64,000 nt of DNA from Lolium rigidum (taxonomy: Eukaryota; Streptophyta; Magnoliopsida; Poales; Poaceae): the NCBI RefSeq assembly GCF_022539505.1, contig NC_061510.1, forward strand, positions 37,163,047 through 37,227,046. The letters run 5' to 3'. The notes below the pieces were generated by a model. It did no database searches. It had not been told where the DNA came from and saw nothing but the letters and a program-made list of their open reading frames with translations. A program made the translations under genes and the position numbers. Positions 36,780-46,194 of this stretch are shown here, piece after piece. How positions within the stretch are numbered: position 1 is the first letter of the stretch; the number at the start of each line of letters is the position of its first letter.

Positions 36780-39191
36780 TGTTGGACGGCCTTCCCTTCT
36801 GAATCATCGACACCGCTCCGTTTGAGTTAGGATCGACATAAGGTGGTGGTGGAGGTGCTGCCGCTATTCTGAGCTGGTGTCGGTTGTCGTCCGTAATCGC
36901 GGGAGGTGGTGGCAGGTGAACTTCACTCCTGGGCTCCCGAGGATTTCTCCGTGCCGCTCGAGCATGAGCGTTCTCTCGCATATCCGAACATTGCTCGAAA
37001 ATTTCGACAGTCTTCTCCGCAGGTGCCCTGACTGTCTTTTTCCGTTGTTGTCGATGAAAAAATGCATCTGGCACGGTCCGTTCATCATTTCTTCGGGTGA
37101 CACGAAAGGCCTTGGGAACCTAGGCCCGCTATTTTGCCTGTTGCGAGAGTCGTCCCTGTTTTCGCCTCGCTGCTCGCTGCTTCTCTGATAATCATCTCTA
37201 TTGTTTCCCCCTGTGTTTGCCCGAAAGCCTGCCGAAATCTGCCCTGGGGCGTCATAATTCGGGTACTGCCGGGGGAATCGTCGCCTCGATTGGTAATTTC
37301 GACCACGGTCCTCCTCTGGTGACCCGTGCCGTTTGTTGTGGACAGCATCCTCTCCATCTGCCCATCTATTTGCTATCTCCATTAACGCGGATACTCGTCT
37401 TTGGATTGGTCCTTCCCAAGTCCTCGACAAAATCTCCACGCCTAATTCCCGCGACAAACGCATCTATTGCTCTCTCGTCGATATATTTTCCGCCGAGTTT
37501 TTTATGATGTTCCACCTTTGGATGTATTTTCTCATTGACTCATCCGGCTTTTGTCGACATGCTCTCAGCTCTTCTAACGACGCAGGTTTTTTGCACGTGG
37601 ACCTCGAAGTTCTTGACGAATACATCCTCGAAACTTTCCCAGTTGTCGATAGAACCTGGTGGGAGCTTTTTGATCCAAGATCGTGCGGCTCCACTTAAGT
37701 GCACCTGAATACTTTGCATGGCTGTTGCCCTAGTTCCTCCAGTTAACTTCACCGTCTCGAGGTAATCAACTAGCCAATCTTCTGGATCTTGCAGACCATC
37801 GAATTTTTTGAAATGATCGGTAGCTTGAATCCTGAGGGGACTCGAGTTTTTCGGACTCTCCTCGTGAAGCATGGTAGGCCGCACATATCCTCGTCGTCAA
37901 GCTCCGGGGATTGCCGATGATCTCTTCTGCTTTGCCTCGCTCTATCGACCCTTGCTTGTGCTCCTGTGTCTCTTGCTCCACTTGGTCCTTCGTGGACCGC
38001 CGCCGTTGCCGCCGCAGGTCGTGGACTATTTTGCCTTGCCGCTCCTTCGGGAGGCGTTGATACAAACGCCGTCCCCATAGCTCCAACCCCTGCTAACGCC
38101 ATATTGTATAATGTTTCCCTTGGATCACCCGGGGGTGGCCTAGATGCGAGGATATAAGCTTGTGTCGCCATATACCCAGCTTCTGGTGTCTTAGGGATAA
38201 TGTTTCCTCTTGTATCTATCGACATAAAGGACATGTCGAGGTTTTGAACTAAGTGCTCTCTTTTCGCTTCGGTATGTGTTGTAACCTTGATCTTCCTCTC
38301 GTTCCGAGCTTCCCTATGGCTATCACCCGAAACTCTAGATTGTCGACTTAGATCTGCCCTTCTCCCGCCGGATGCGTAGCTGCCTCCTTTCTCCCGTTCA
38401 ACTCAGCTGTCTCGTTTTTCTATTTCTCCGGCAGCTCGTGCGAGCCTATATTGATAAGCTTGCAGCTTCTTGAGCCGTAGCCGTTGTCGTCATTGGCTCC
38501 GATCCATCTAAAGCTTTTGCAGCTCTATCCCAGTGCTGCTTGTGGAAGTTGAACTCGACACGTGGTGTGGGCCCGACATATTTAGTGCCCATACCTCTCC
38601 TTAGATCCGAGGGATCGACATAGGGATTACCCAAATCGTCGAAAGCCTCCGATGTTTCCTCTTGATTTTCAATAGCATAAATCCGATGATATTTTGTACT
38701 CGGATCTATGTTGGGTTTGGTGACATCATTGTTGAGATTGATGAAGACCTTGCCCACTCGTGATAGATTTGTCGATGAAGTCGTAATCGGTCGACATCGC
38801 TTGAGTCATCGCTTATATATGAGTCCGCGAGATGACTCGAACGATATGTCGCCGAAGATCTTGGCGAGTTTCTCTCTTGCTCGGTGCCGACGTAACGTGT
38901 TTCCGAAGTTTCTTCTTCTCCTGACTCGGTTGATGATGTATAGCTTGAAAAATCGGAATCGACCGCCGACGATCCCGACAAAATCGGAATTTCGACACGA
39001 TACGATCCTTCCTTCTCGACGCGAAAGTGAAACCTTCCGAACGTCATCTCCATGGGCTCCGCCAGATACGCATATGCATCTAAACGGGAGGGTGGGTGAG
39101 GAACAAAATCGACAAGACCAGCAACGATCTGTTTACCTCGATCCATTGTGTTGCTTCCGGTTGACGATGTCGAAGATCTTGAACGTGCCAT
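36780..39191 (-). pseudogene. gag gene of the Tat-lineage element, frameshifted
   Basis: The start at 39191 reads MARSRSSTSSTGSNT, followed by an acidic Ser-rich region. After a frame change near 38720 comes VGPTPRVEFNFHKQHWDRAA. The conserved gag core (DPEDWLVDYLETVKLTGGTR to ARSWIKKLPPGSIDNWESFE) lies at about 37820-37590. An RGG/Asn-rich basic tail with CQMHFFIDNNGKRQSGHL follows at about 37200-37000. At least four frame changes are needed; the one near 37818 lies at a TCGG word where the family frame would need one more base. gag forms the virus-like particle of the retrotransposon. Confidence 0.85.
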
Positions 39192-39217
39192 CGAGATCGG
39201 ATCCTTACGCCTCTAAT

Positions 39218-39236
39218 TCCCACGGACGGCGCCAAT
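39218..39236 (-). other. Primer binding site of the Tat-lineage element
   Basis: Directly after the 5' LTR on the minus strand comes TTGGCGCCGTCCGTGGGAAT. The first part, TGGCGCCG, fits the 3' end of tRNAs ending CGGCGCCA (tRNA-Asp is one candidate); the rest fits less well, so the tRNA is not certain. Confidence 0.7.
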
Positions 39237-39620
39237 TGACAAGGTATCAACTTGTCAATGCCTACGGGTTATAGGCTAGGGTTTAGTTAGAAGTAGAGGG
39301 CAAGTAGATCTCGAAGGTTTCAGCCGAAAAGTACTCGACGATTATGAAAACTAGGGTTTGTGAACAATGATTCGATGATCTCTTCGTCCCTCGACTCCCC
39401 CTTTATATAAGAGGCGGAGCCGAGGGTTTCGTTTCGTATAAGTTACAGAGTCCGGGACGTTTTCTAACTCATCCCGCCGGATTACAAACAACACTTCCTA
39501 TTACAACTCTACTTTCCTTAATATATCTTGGGCTCCCGAATCTTCTTATTCTTCGGGTAATGGGCCTTCATTAAACCCCGGGTACTATCTTTGGCAAGCC
39601 CATTTGGGATGCCTATGTCA
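39237..39620 (-). repeat. 5' LTR of the Tat-lineage element
   Basis: This 384-bp partner of 10762-11145 has three substitutions. It is bounded by the primer site on one side and by the duplication CCCGG, followed by resumed 340-bp array sequence, on the other. Confidence 0.95.
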
Positions 39621-39908
39621 CCCGGTGGGCATATGCCTCCATTTGACCTTGGTTAGGTCATAGGTACATGCGGAAACAAAAATCATCGCATATGATATCA
39701 AGTTTCTCTCCGGTTCACGTACGAGGGAGTTCCCCCCTATACATGCAGAATCTGCCCAAGTGTAGGAACCCCTCGTCCGAGAAGCCGGACACACTCGGGG
39801 GGTAGCCTTGGATATAAAACCATCTCAAATCAATTTTGTGCATGCCATGTGGACACACACAAGTTTTGGGGCCATTCCCTAGATCCGACGCTCGATTTCT
39901 GACGAAAC
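39621..39908. repeat. Last unit of the 340-bp array, displaced by the retrotransposon
   Basis: The sequence resumes at CCCGGTGGGCATATGCC exactly where the array was broken at 10761 and runs to TGACGAAACCC, then changes to a CCCGCC-rich minisatellite. Confidence 0.95.
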
Positions 39909-40118
39909 CCTTTTTTCCCGCCCACCCTTTCCCGCCGCTTCTCTCCCGCCCTTTTTTCCCGCCATGATTTCCCGCCCAGTTTTCCCCCCCCCCCTTTCCC
40001 TCTCATTCTCTCCCGCCAAGTTTTCCCGCCCACCCTTTCCCGCCCATTCTCTCCCGCCAAGTTTTCCGGCCCCACCCTTTCCCGCCCATTCTCTCCCGCC
40101 AAGTTTTCCCGCCGTTTC
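39909..40118. repeat. TTTCCCGCC-rich minisatellite upstream of the AP2-like gene
   Basis: Units of about 42-44 bp built from CCTTTCCCGCCCATTCTC and CCGCCAAGTTTTCC repeat at least three times, preceded by irregular copies. TTTCCCGCC resembles an E2F site, but the periodic context makes a plain minisatellite more likely. Confidence 0.8.
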
Positions 40119-40133
40119 AGCCCCTCGTCGGCC

Positions 40134-40141
40134 TATATATA
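40134..40141 (+). promoter_or_regulatory. TATA box of the AP2-like gene
   Basis: TATATATA lies about 109 bp before the ATG at 40243, with a C-rich stretch downstream, suggesting that the AP2-like frame has its own promoter inside the transposon. Confidence 0.65.
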
Positions 40142-40242
40142 GCCATGTCTTCTCCACTAACGAGCACCAGCAACATTTCTCCATTCATTGCTTCTCTCAT
40201 CCAACGTAACAACAAAATCCTTCCGAGCTGAGCCGCCGCGAG

Positions 40243-40806
40243 ATGGCTCCTCGTCGCCGTAGCAACACGGGCTTCATCGGCGTTCGCCTGCGCCCCGCGG
40301 GACATTTCGCGGCTGAAATCACCGCCGGTGGTACGCGTGTGTGGCTCGGCACCTTCTACACGAAGGAGGCTGCTGCCCGCGCATACGACGTTGCGGCTTG
40401 GAGGTTTGGCCGGCCGCGCCACGAAATGAACTTCCCGGAGGTCGGGTCTCCGACGGAAGCTCGTAGTCTCTCATCGAGCTGCTACTTCGCTCACAGGGTG
40501 AAGCGCGGCGGTACAGGTCTGGCCAGCGGCGGATTGATACCACCGAGGCGGACGAGCAGTTCATGGCACACTGGCGCAGAGACAATCCTGGAGCCGTCGA
40601 GGCAGAGCGCGCATTCTGGAAGGACAAGCGGACGTACGGAGAGAGAGGAGGGCGGGAAAGCGGCAGAGGAAGGCCGAGGTTGAAGCAGAGTACGCCAAAG
40701 GAGAGGCGTCGACATGGGGGAGGATGATGAACGGTGGTCGTGGAACCTCACAACCACCGCTTCGGAGGACACCCCGGCCGAGGATGAAGATTTCGACTTC
40801 GATTAA
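40243..40806 (+). pseudogene. AP2/ERF-domain gene carried in the CACTA element, frameshifted
   Basis: The ATG at 40243 opens MAPRRRSNTGFIGVRLRPAG, and residues 9-65 form an AP2/ERF DNA-binding domain with GVRLRP, RVWLGTFYTKEAAARAYD and LNFP-like MNFPEV. There are no introns. After residue 75 the frame changes near 40472; the continuation reads RIDTTEADEQFMAHWRR and VEAERAFWKD. A further change near 40640 leads to a Lys/Glu-rich helix, and a last one near 40720 to an acidic tail ending DEDFDFD before TAA at 40804. The DNA-binding domain itself is intact. The AP2 part lacks some residues usual in plant ERFs, so target specificity cannot be inferred. A read-through product of about 146 residues is possible if the frame is as written. 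Confidence 0.8.
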
Positions 40807-40861
40807 TATGTGTGTGTGTCGAGTCCGTGTGTCTAGCGGGTCATGCGTCGACCCAGTGTTA

Positions 40862-41038
40862 AGTGCTTTGTTCGTGTGTGGGTGTAGTTCTTTAAATGTT
40901 TTGGTTTGTGTGTGGGTCTAGTTCTTTAAGTGTTTTGGTTCCTGTGTGTGTGTAGTTCTTTAAGTGTTTTGGTTCCCGTGTGTGGGTGTAGTTCTTTAAG
41001 TGTTTCGGTTCGTGTGTGGGTGCTAAGTTCTTAAATGT
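40862..41038. repeat. About 36-bp tandem repeat, five copies
   Basis: GTGTGTGGGTGTAGTTCTTT followed by AAGTGTTTTGGTT recurs five times with small changes, just downstream of the AP2-like gene. A short fragment of 340-bp-unit sequence (GTGGACACACACAAGTTTTG) follows at 41066-41086. Confidence 0.9.
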
Positions 41039-41252
41039 ATCACTTTTGTGCATGCCATGCCATGTGGACACACACAAGTTTTGGGGCCATTCCACATACG
41101 TATCCCGGATTTTAGCAAGTGCTAGCCCATGCATGCGGAAATCGTCAACGCCGGTACATGCAAGGTTAGCCAAACCTTACATCACAATTGTACACATATG
41201 TTATGGGCATATGCAAGTTTTCCAGCGATTCCGACGCTCCGACGGTCTCGTA

Positions 41253-41375
41253 TCTTGGAAAACCCTAGGACTGGGACCCCGCAGATCTACCCCTATAGCT
41301 TTCTCCGTGCGAGGGTTTACCAATGGACTTTTTTACTTGTTTTGCTTTGTTTAGGACATATGTACATGTAAATCA
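41253..41375. repeat. Diverged relative of the 158-bp unit at the right side
   Basis: GGAAAACCCTAGGACTGGGA, CCCCGCAGATCTACCCC, CAATGGACTTTTTTACTTG and TAGGACATATGTACATG follow in the same order and spacing as in the 158-bp repeat at 6139-6735. A second partial copy (GACCCCGCAGATCTACCCC) lies at 41453-41472. Confidence 0.75.
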
Positions 41376-41472
41376 TAGGTTGGGCATACTTTACCATAAA
41401 ATAGGCTCCGTTTGAGCCGTGGCGGGAGTTTCCACATACAGATCCTAGGGCGGGACCCCGCAGATCTACCCC

Positions 41473-41640
41473 TAGGGTAAGGGTTAGGGTTATAGTTAGG
41501 GTTAGCAATGTATGTGGAAACCCTAGGGTTAGGGTTAGAGTTAGCGTTACCAATGTATGTGGAAACCCTAGGGTTAGGGTTAGGGCTAGAGTTAGGGTTA
41601 GGGTTAGAGTTATGGTTAGGGTTAGAGTTAGGGTTAGGGA
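41473..41640. repeat. Degenerate GGGTTA (TTAGGG-like) array
   Basis: Runs of GGGTTA, with GGGTTAGAGTTA and GGGTTATGGTTA variants, make up most of this stretch. A higher-order phrase CAATGTATGTGGAAACCCTA occurs twice. The unit is six bases, not the seven-base TTTAGGG of typical plant telomeres. Confidence 0.85.
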
Positions 41641-41755
41641 ATTCTTAAAAAATAGAACCATTTTTTACATAATTCATACTAGTAAATAAATAATAGAAAC
41701 ATATTATAAAGTAATATGAGAGAGGAAAAAAATAAAAAAAAAATAAAAAAATACT

Positions 41756-42062
41756 ATATGCCGAGGGTGGCCGTCGGCATAGGGTGCCCATGCCCTATGC
41801 CGAGGTGGCCGTCGGCGTCCGACCGACGCCGTGAGCGGGCGACGACGGCGCGGGCTGGGCCGCGAGGCGATGCCGGTGGTACGCCGAGGGCCAAGGTGAC
41901 GCCGACGGCTGCCCCTCGGCGTAGCCTCCTCTACGCCGACGGTATTTGTACGCCGACGGTCGGCTTCCTGAGCTGCCCCGGCGAGGCCGTACGCCGACGG
42001 CCCCGATAAAAAGCCGTCGGCGTACAGTTTGGCCGTCGGCGTCTTCTCCCATTCCTGTAGTG
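41756..42062. repeat. Right subterminal zone and terminus of the CACTA element
   Basis: ATGCCGAGGGTGG, CTATGCCGAGG, GCCGTCGGCGT and TACGCCGACGG recur in both orientations up to the terminus CCATTCCTGTAGTG. The target duplication CCT follows at 42063-42065. Confidence 0.92.
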
Positions 42063-42065
42063 CCT

Positions 42066-45000
42066 TGTAGTTTTCCCCTTGTCTCTGGGACCGTGTATGG
42101 CTCCTATGGTTCCCTTCTCCACGAAATGCTCCGTGGACGGACTTACGATGAAGAAGACGGAATGGGGAAGAACACCGCGCTTATTGCCAAAACCTCCGTC
42201 TCGCTTTTCGCATCGCAAGATCGATCCGAACGGGACTAAGCTGTACCGCCTGGACGTGCTCAAGTTATCGACAACCAGTTTCGCACGAGCTCACACGACA
42301 GCGACGGCGCGCACGTCGTCGTCGTCAGCGAGGACGCCCGCTAACGTATATGTCTGCCAAGTCTCGAGCCGTTCACATTTCGTCGTGACAACGGCAGTGT
42401 ACTCCCGTTTATAGGCACGGCACTTTTGATTACTTCATGCGAGAAGCAAACGTTCACTATTTATTGTGCTGTACAGGAGAAGCTCAACAGCTAGGACAAC
42501 CGGAGAGAACGAGAGGTTTCCTTGTCTATACTTCTTTTTTTCCCTAAATAATTGGCAAGCAGATATGAGGACGCCAATTTTTCTGTCCCTCTCTTTCTAT
42601 TGTATACGGTTGTAAAGGTTGGCTTTCTCTTGGTCCTCCCCACCTTTGTTTTTCTTTTTAGCGTTGTCGACGTCGACCACGACGGCGACATGTTGACAAG
42701 TGCGTCTACGGAAGGCTGGCTGAGACAGTATGGCTTCTACGGTGTACAAGGGTCAATGCATACATGGATGATCAAATGGCCGCATTGTCGGCTTTTATCG
42801 TGTTGGAAGCGGCGAGGATCATCGGGGGGTGACATATGGCAGTTGAAACGAGGAGGCGTCGCTGGTGGAGTAGCCACGGGGTGAGAGGAAATAGAAGACA
42901 TGAAGAATGATATAATGGTGTCCTGTCCGTGTCATTGAATTGCTAGATGAAAAGGCGAAACGGGGTGCAAATGAAGATAGAGCAAGCAACGATTTATTGT
43001 TTAAGGTGAATTACTATTTTAAAAGTTTGCCAAAGAATTAAGTTGGTGAATTGCTTATATCCATCAAAGTTTTTTTTAAATACAGCTGGGGTGGGGGGTT
43101 GGGGGGACGTTTTGTCGGAGTCCCGCATTACTCCGTCTGGGTGACTCATGCGGCAATGGAACCCTAGTCGGCTACATCCGCTGATGGTACGGCGTCGTTG
43201 AAGCCAAGGGGAGGGGAAGGGGGCGGCAACAAACTGGAGCATTAAGCTTTTGTTGTTGTTGAATACTTCTTGTTCGTCTGAGGCTTAATTACATGTTAAA
43301 TAAATCCGTTTGTTGAACCTTGTTTAATTGGAAGGTTTGCTCATCTATTTTCCCTAAAAGAGGAAAACAAAATCATGAGTAGTGCCTCCCGTACCATGAC
43401 ACCCATTCACCCAAATCTCTGGAGGTTCCATCGAAAAAAAAGCGAAGATAAAAGAGAGAGCTACACATGGTAGACACGGCAAAGAAGCTGTGTATTAAAG
43501 CTGTCGCGCGTGAGCTCCTCAAGGCAATTTCCACCAGCTAAAAGGAAAAAGGGAGCAACAAAGAAATAACCTTGGAATCATATGGTGCTATGAACCGGCT
43601 CACCACATAGTGGTGCATTGGTTCCTACATTCTGACGAGAAAAACGAATCAACATCTTGATTCGCTTCTTTGTATGCAGCTATGGGCCCTTTGGCATAAT
43701 TGTGAAAAGATTAGCTGGAAAGGTGGTAGTTGTTTATTCAAGAGTGGGGCAATTTGAGACCCACAACCAACTTAACACATAGCAGCTAATTTACAAGCAA
43801 TTCTAAGTATGACAGATTTTTCGCTGAGCCAACTCCACATAGTGCATGGTCTTATGGCATACGCTACGGCCCGCGACATGGATATGGATGCGTATGCGTT
43901 GACGACATCTTGACGTCCCAGGTGACCATAATTGACACTGGACCAGCCGCAAACAGCCAGCCAGCCGCTCGCACCAAGGAACTTGCCGACGTTTGCCCAT
44001 GATGCGCACAACGGGGCAGCAGAAACCTGTATCTCATCTGCGTCCTTGGCTGCATATAGTTAAGATTCAAGAAATTCAAATTCCTTTGCCATGATTTGTT
44101 ATCTCATAAGCTTGCTCAACTTACATAGGTTCTCAACCATTCTATAATACCATATATAATTCACCACTCCTATCGGTAGCATCAAACTTAGCGTCGAGTG
44201 CATTCCATAGTTTGTTCCCATGTCAAACGTGCTGATAAACGTATACCAACTTATATTACAAAGCTGGCCGCTTGCCCGCACGAATGAAACTACCATCGTC
44301 TACCGACAACGTGCATGGCGGCGAAGGAGAAACCTATATCTCATGATCCAACCGCGTCCGGGCAGCACATACTTAGAAGTTTGAGTTACTTTGCCATAAC
44401 TTGTATCTCATAAGCCTTGCTTAATTATATGGGTTATCAACCATCAATCATTCGATAACAGCACAAAAATTACCACTCGCATCAGCGTTGAGCGCATCCT
44501 ATAACCTCTTGCCATCTCGGATGTGCAGAGAGATAAGAATCCACCAACTTACATCCAAGAACACTTAAGACGGCACCGGCAATGAGTACTGTGTCCTGGT
44601 CTCCCTAAATGTTTTATCCTCAGCAGGAGAAAGTGGACCTCTAAAAGTATCATCCGCAATCTGGTGCACGCCCATAACACTGAGCCGCAAGTAGGTTTTA
44701 GCGTGTCATATTATAAAATAAGAGCTCCTAAATGGGTTCGTACGAGCGCAACAGGAAAATCAGATGGCGAAAGTTGCCTAAACATATAAGATTTTTTTGG
44801 ATTGTTAAGTTATTAGGAAATTTCCAAGTTATTTTGACTATCGAAAACAACATCGCACAAGCACTAGCTGATATGACCACATGCATAAGGCTGAGTACAT
44901 CTACTAGATCTGTATATGGAGCCCATACTAGTGAAAGGTAAGAGAGGAATATCACTTACACCATTACCGGGAAGGCCGCCGCACCAGTTTCGTTGTTAAG

Positions 45001-46028
45001 GTCACCCATGGTATTGTCTGGGTCAACGGATTCAAAGAGGTCGGCTGAAAAGGAGCAAGGACAAGCCGAAGGTGAAAAACTCGAACTGTAATCGAGCAGT
45101 CAAGCTGAGATGCTCTTTAGACACTTAGGACATGAACTATGGTGGCAGCTACATGCTACTTCCCCACGTAATCACGAAGCTAAAAAGAAGATGAAGTAGT
45201 GATTGTGAAGAAAAACAGTCCAATGCATGCTACTTCCTCAATGTTCCTCACTATCACTTTGTACGCAGATACTTTTTATTCCAGTGGAGTAGCATCGGTC
45301 CACCACTTTCCCTTCTTTCCTCTTCTCTCCGTTCCCTTTCCTCCTTTTTTTTAACTTTATCTGTTGAGGATGTAGCCTCCCTTGCAAGAGACTAGTAGTT
45401 GGTCTGCCAGGCAGCTATTTGAAAGTTCGGCCTGACATCCGAGCCTGATTGGCATTTGGGGCAGTGAGTTGAGGCTAGGTGTTGGCCATGTCCTTTGGTG
45501 CATATGATCTCGATAAATGGGGTTTTGGAGGAAGACTCTAGAAGCCCGATTTCGAACTTCAATTGTAAAGTTAGGAAACGAGATGCGTGGTGATGCGATG
45601 CCAACGACGAAAGAGAAAAAAAAATGCGTGAACTCTTCTAGTATTGTCGGTCTAAATCAAATAAGGCAAGGATAGACAGATAGTAGCTACTACACATTGT
45701 AGACACGGCCGGAGAAGGAAAAAAAGTGATGCAGCAAAAGGTACTGTATTTGCGCGTGCGCTGCGCAAGGCAAATTCCTCCCGCAAAAAGGAAAGGAAAA
45801 GGGCGAGCGAAATTACCTCACGCTACCGCCGGCGATACGCAAAAAAGGAAGGAAAATCCACGCGGCAGACGCAGACGCCGCGCTGACGTCGCAGGTGACC
45901 GTAACCGGCACTCTCCCTGCCGTCGACGCGCACGGCGGTCGGGTCGATCACCACCACCTGACACCTCGGCCCCACCACCACCACCACAGCACGCGTCATG
46001 CCTTTCCTTTCTCCTTCCTCCTCCGCCT
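42066..46028. other. Intergenic DNA between the CACTA element and the HIPP gene
   Basis: I find no supportable gene. It holds a diverged copy of the HIPP upstream region (43461-43570 against 45689-45822, and about 43850-43960 against 45860-45930). It also holds a local diverged duplication of about 230 bp (44022-44255 against 44327-44553) recognisable by AGAAACCT-TATCTCAT, CTCATAAGC-TTGCT and CACTC-TATCGG-type words. The rest is unremarkable. Confidence 0.6.
44022..44553. repeat. Two diverged direct copies, period about 300 bp
   Basis: Copy one spans about 44022-44255 and copy two about 44327-44553. Both contain, in the same order, a TATCTCAT word, GTCC plus GCACATA-like sequence, TTTGCCAT and TATCTCATAAG, GGTT-TCAACCAT, ACCACTC and GCGTTGAG-GC-like sequence. 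They are too diverged for a confident element assignment. Confidence 0.55.
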
Positions 46029-46035
46029 ATTTATC
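46029..46035 (+). promoter_or_regulatory. TATA-like box of the HIPP gene
   Basis: TATTTAT in a C/T-rich context lies about 160 bp before the ATG at 46195, a plausible core promoter. The sequence between holds a CT-rich leader. Confidence 0.5.
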
Positions 46036-46194
46036 TCCGCCCGCACCACATCGCCGTTTCGTTTTGTTTTCTGCTCGTCTCGTCTCGTCAAACACGCAGC
46101 GAGAGCCACACGCCTGCCTGAGACTCCCCAACACGAGCGAGGGAAGAAGAAGAAGAGTCCAGACACCACACACCCACAGCTTGCTCGTTGCTCC

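Larger units (their letters stand above)
10762..39620 (-). mobile_element. Tat-lineage Ty3/gypsy LTR retrotransposon inserted in the 340-bp array
   Basis: Two 384-bp LTRs (10762-11145 and 39237-39620) begin TGACAAGG and end TATGTCA. They are flanked by the 5-bp duplication CCCGG at 10757-10761 and 39621-39625. Removing the element rejoins the 340-bp array. Gene order on the minus strand is gag, protease, reverse transcriptase with RNase H, a second RNase H, then integrase, which is Ty3/gypsy order. The second RNase H and the long stretch between integrase and the 3' LTR point to the Tat lineage. The LTRs differ at only three positions, so insertion was recent. The element's own length is 13.1 kb; the other 15.76 kb belong to an element inserted into its integrase. 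Confidence 0.95.
382..42062 (-). mobile_element. CACTA (En/Spm) DNA transposon carrying nested insertions
   Basis: The left end reads CACTACAGGAATGG and the right end is its exact inverse (CCATTCCTGTAGTG, ending at 42062). Three-base duplications CCT lie immediately outside at 379-381 and 42063-42065, as expected for this superfamily. Both subterminal zones carry many direct and inverted GCCGACGGC words, the presumed binding sites for the element's DNA-binding protein. Its gene remnants read on the minus strand. The total span is 41,681 bp, of which 28,859 bp plus a 5-bp duplication come from a retrotransposon inserted later, leaving about 12.8 kb. The catalytic DDE part of the TNP2-type transposase is missing, so this copy should be non-autonomous. 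Strand is given by the transposase remnants. Confidence 0.95.

Noticed and set aside
39909..40118. TTTCCCGCC words as a cluster of E2F binding sites
   Set aside because: The words recur with a fixed period together with their flanks, so a minisatellite explains them without invoking regulation.
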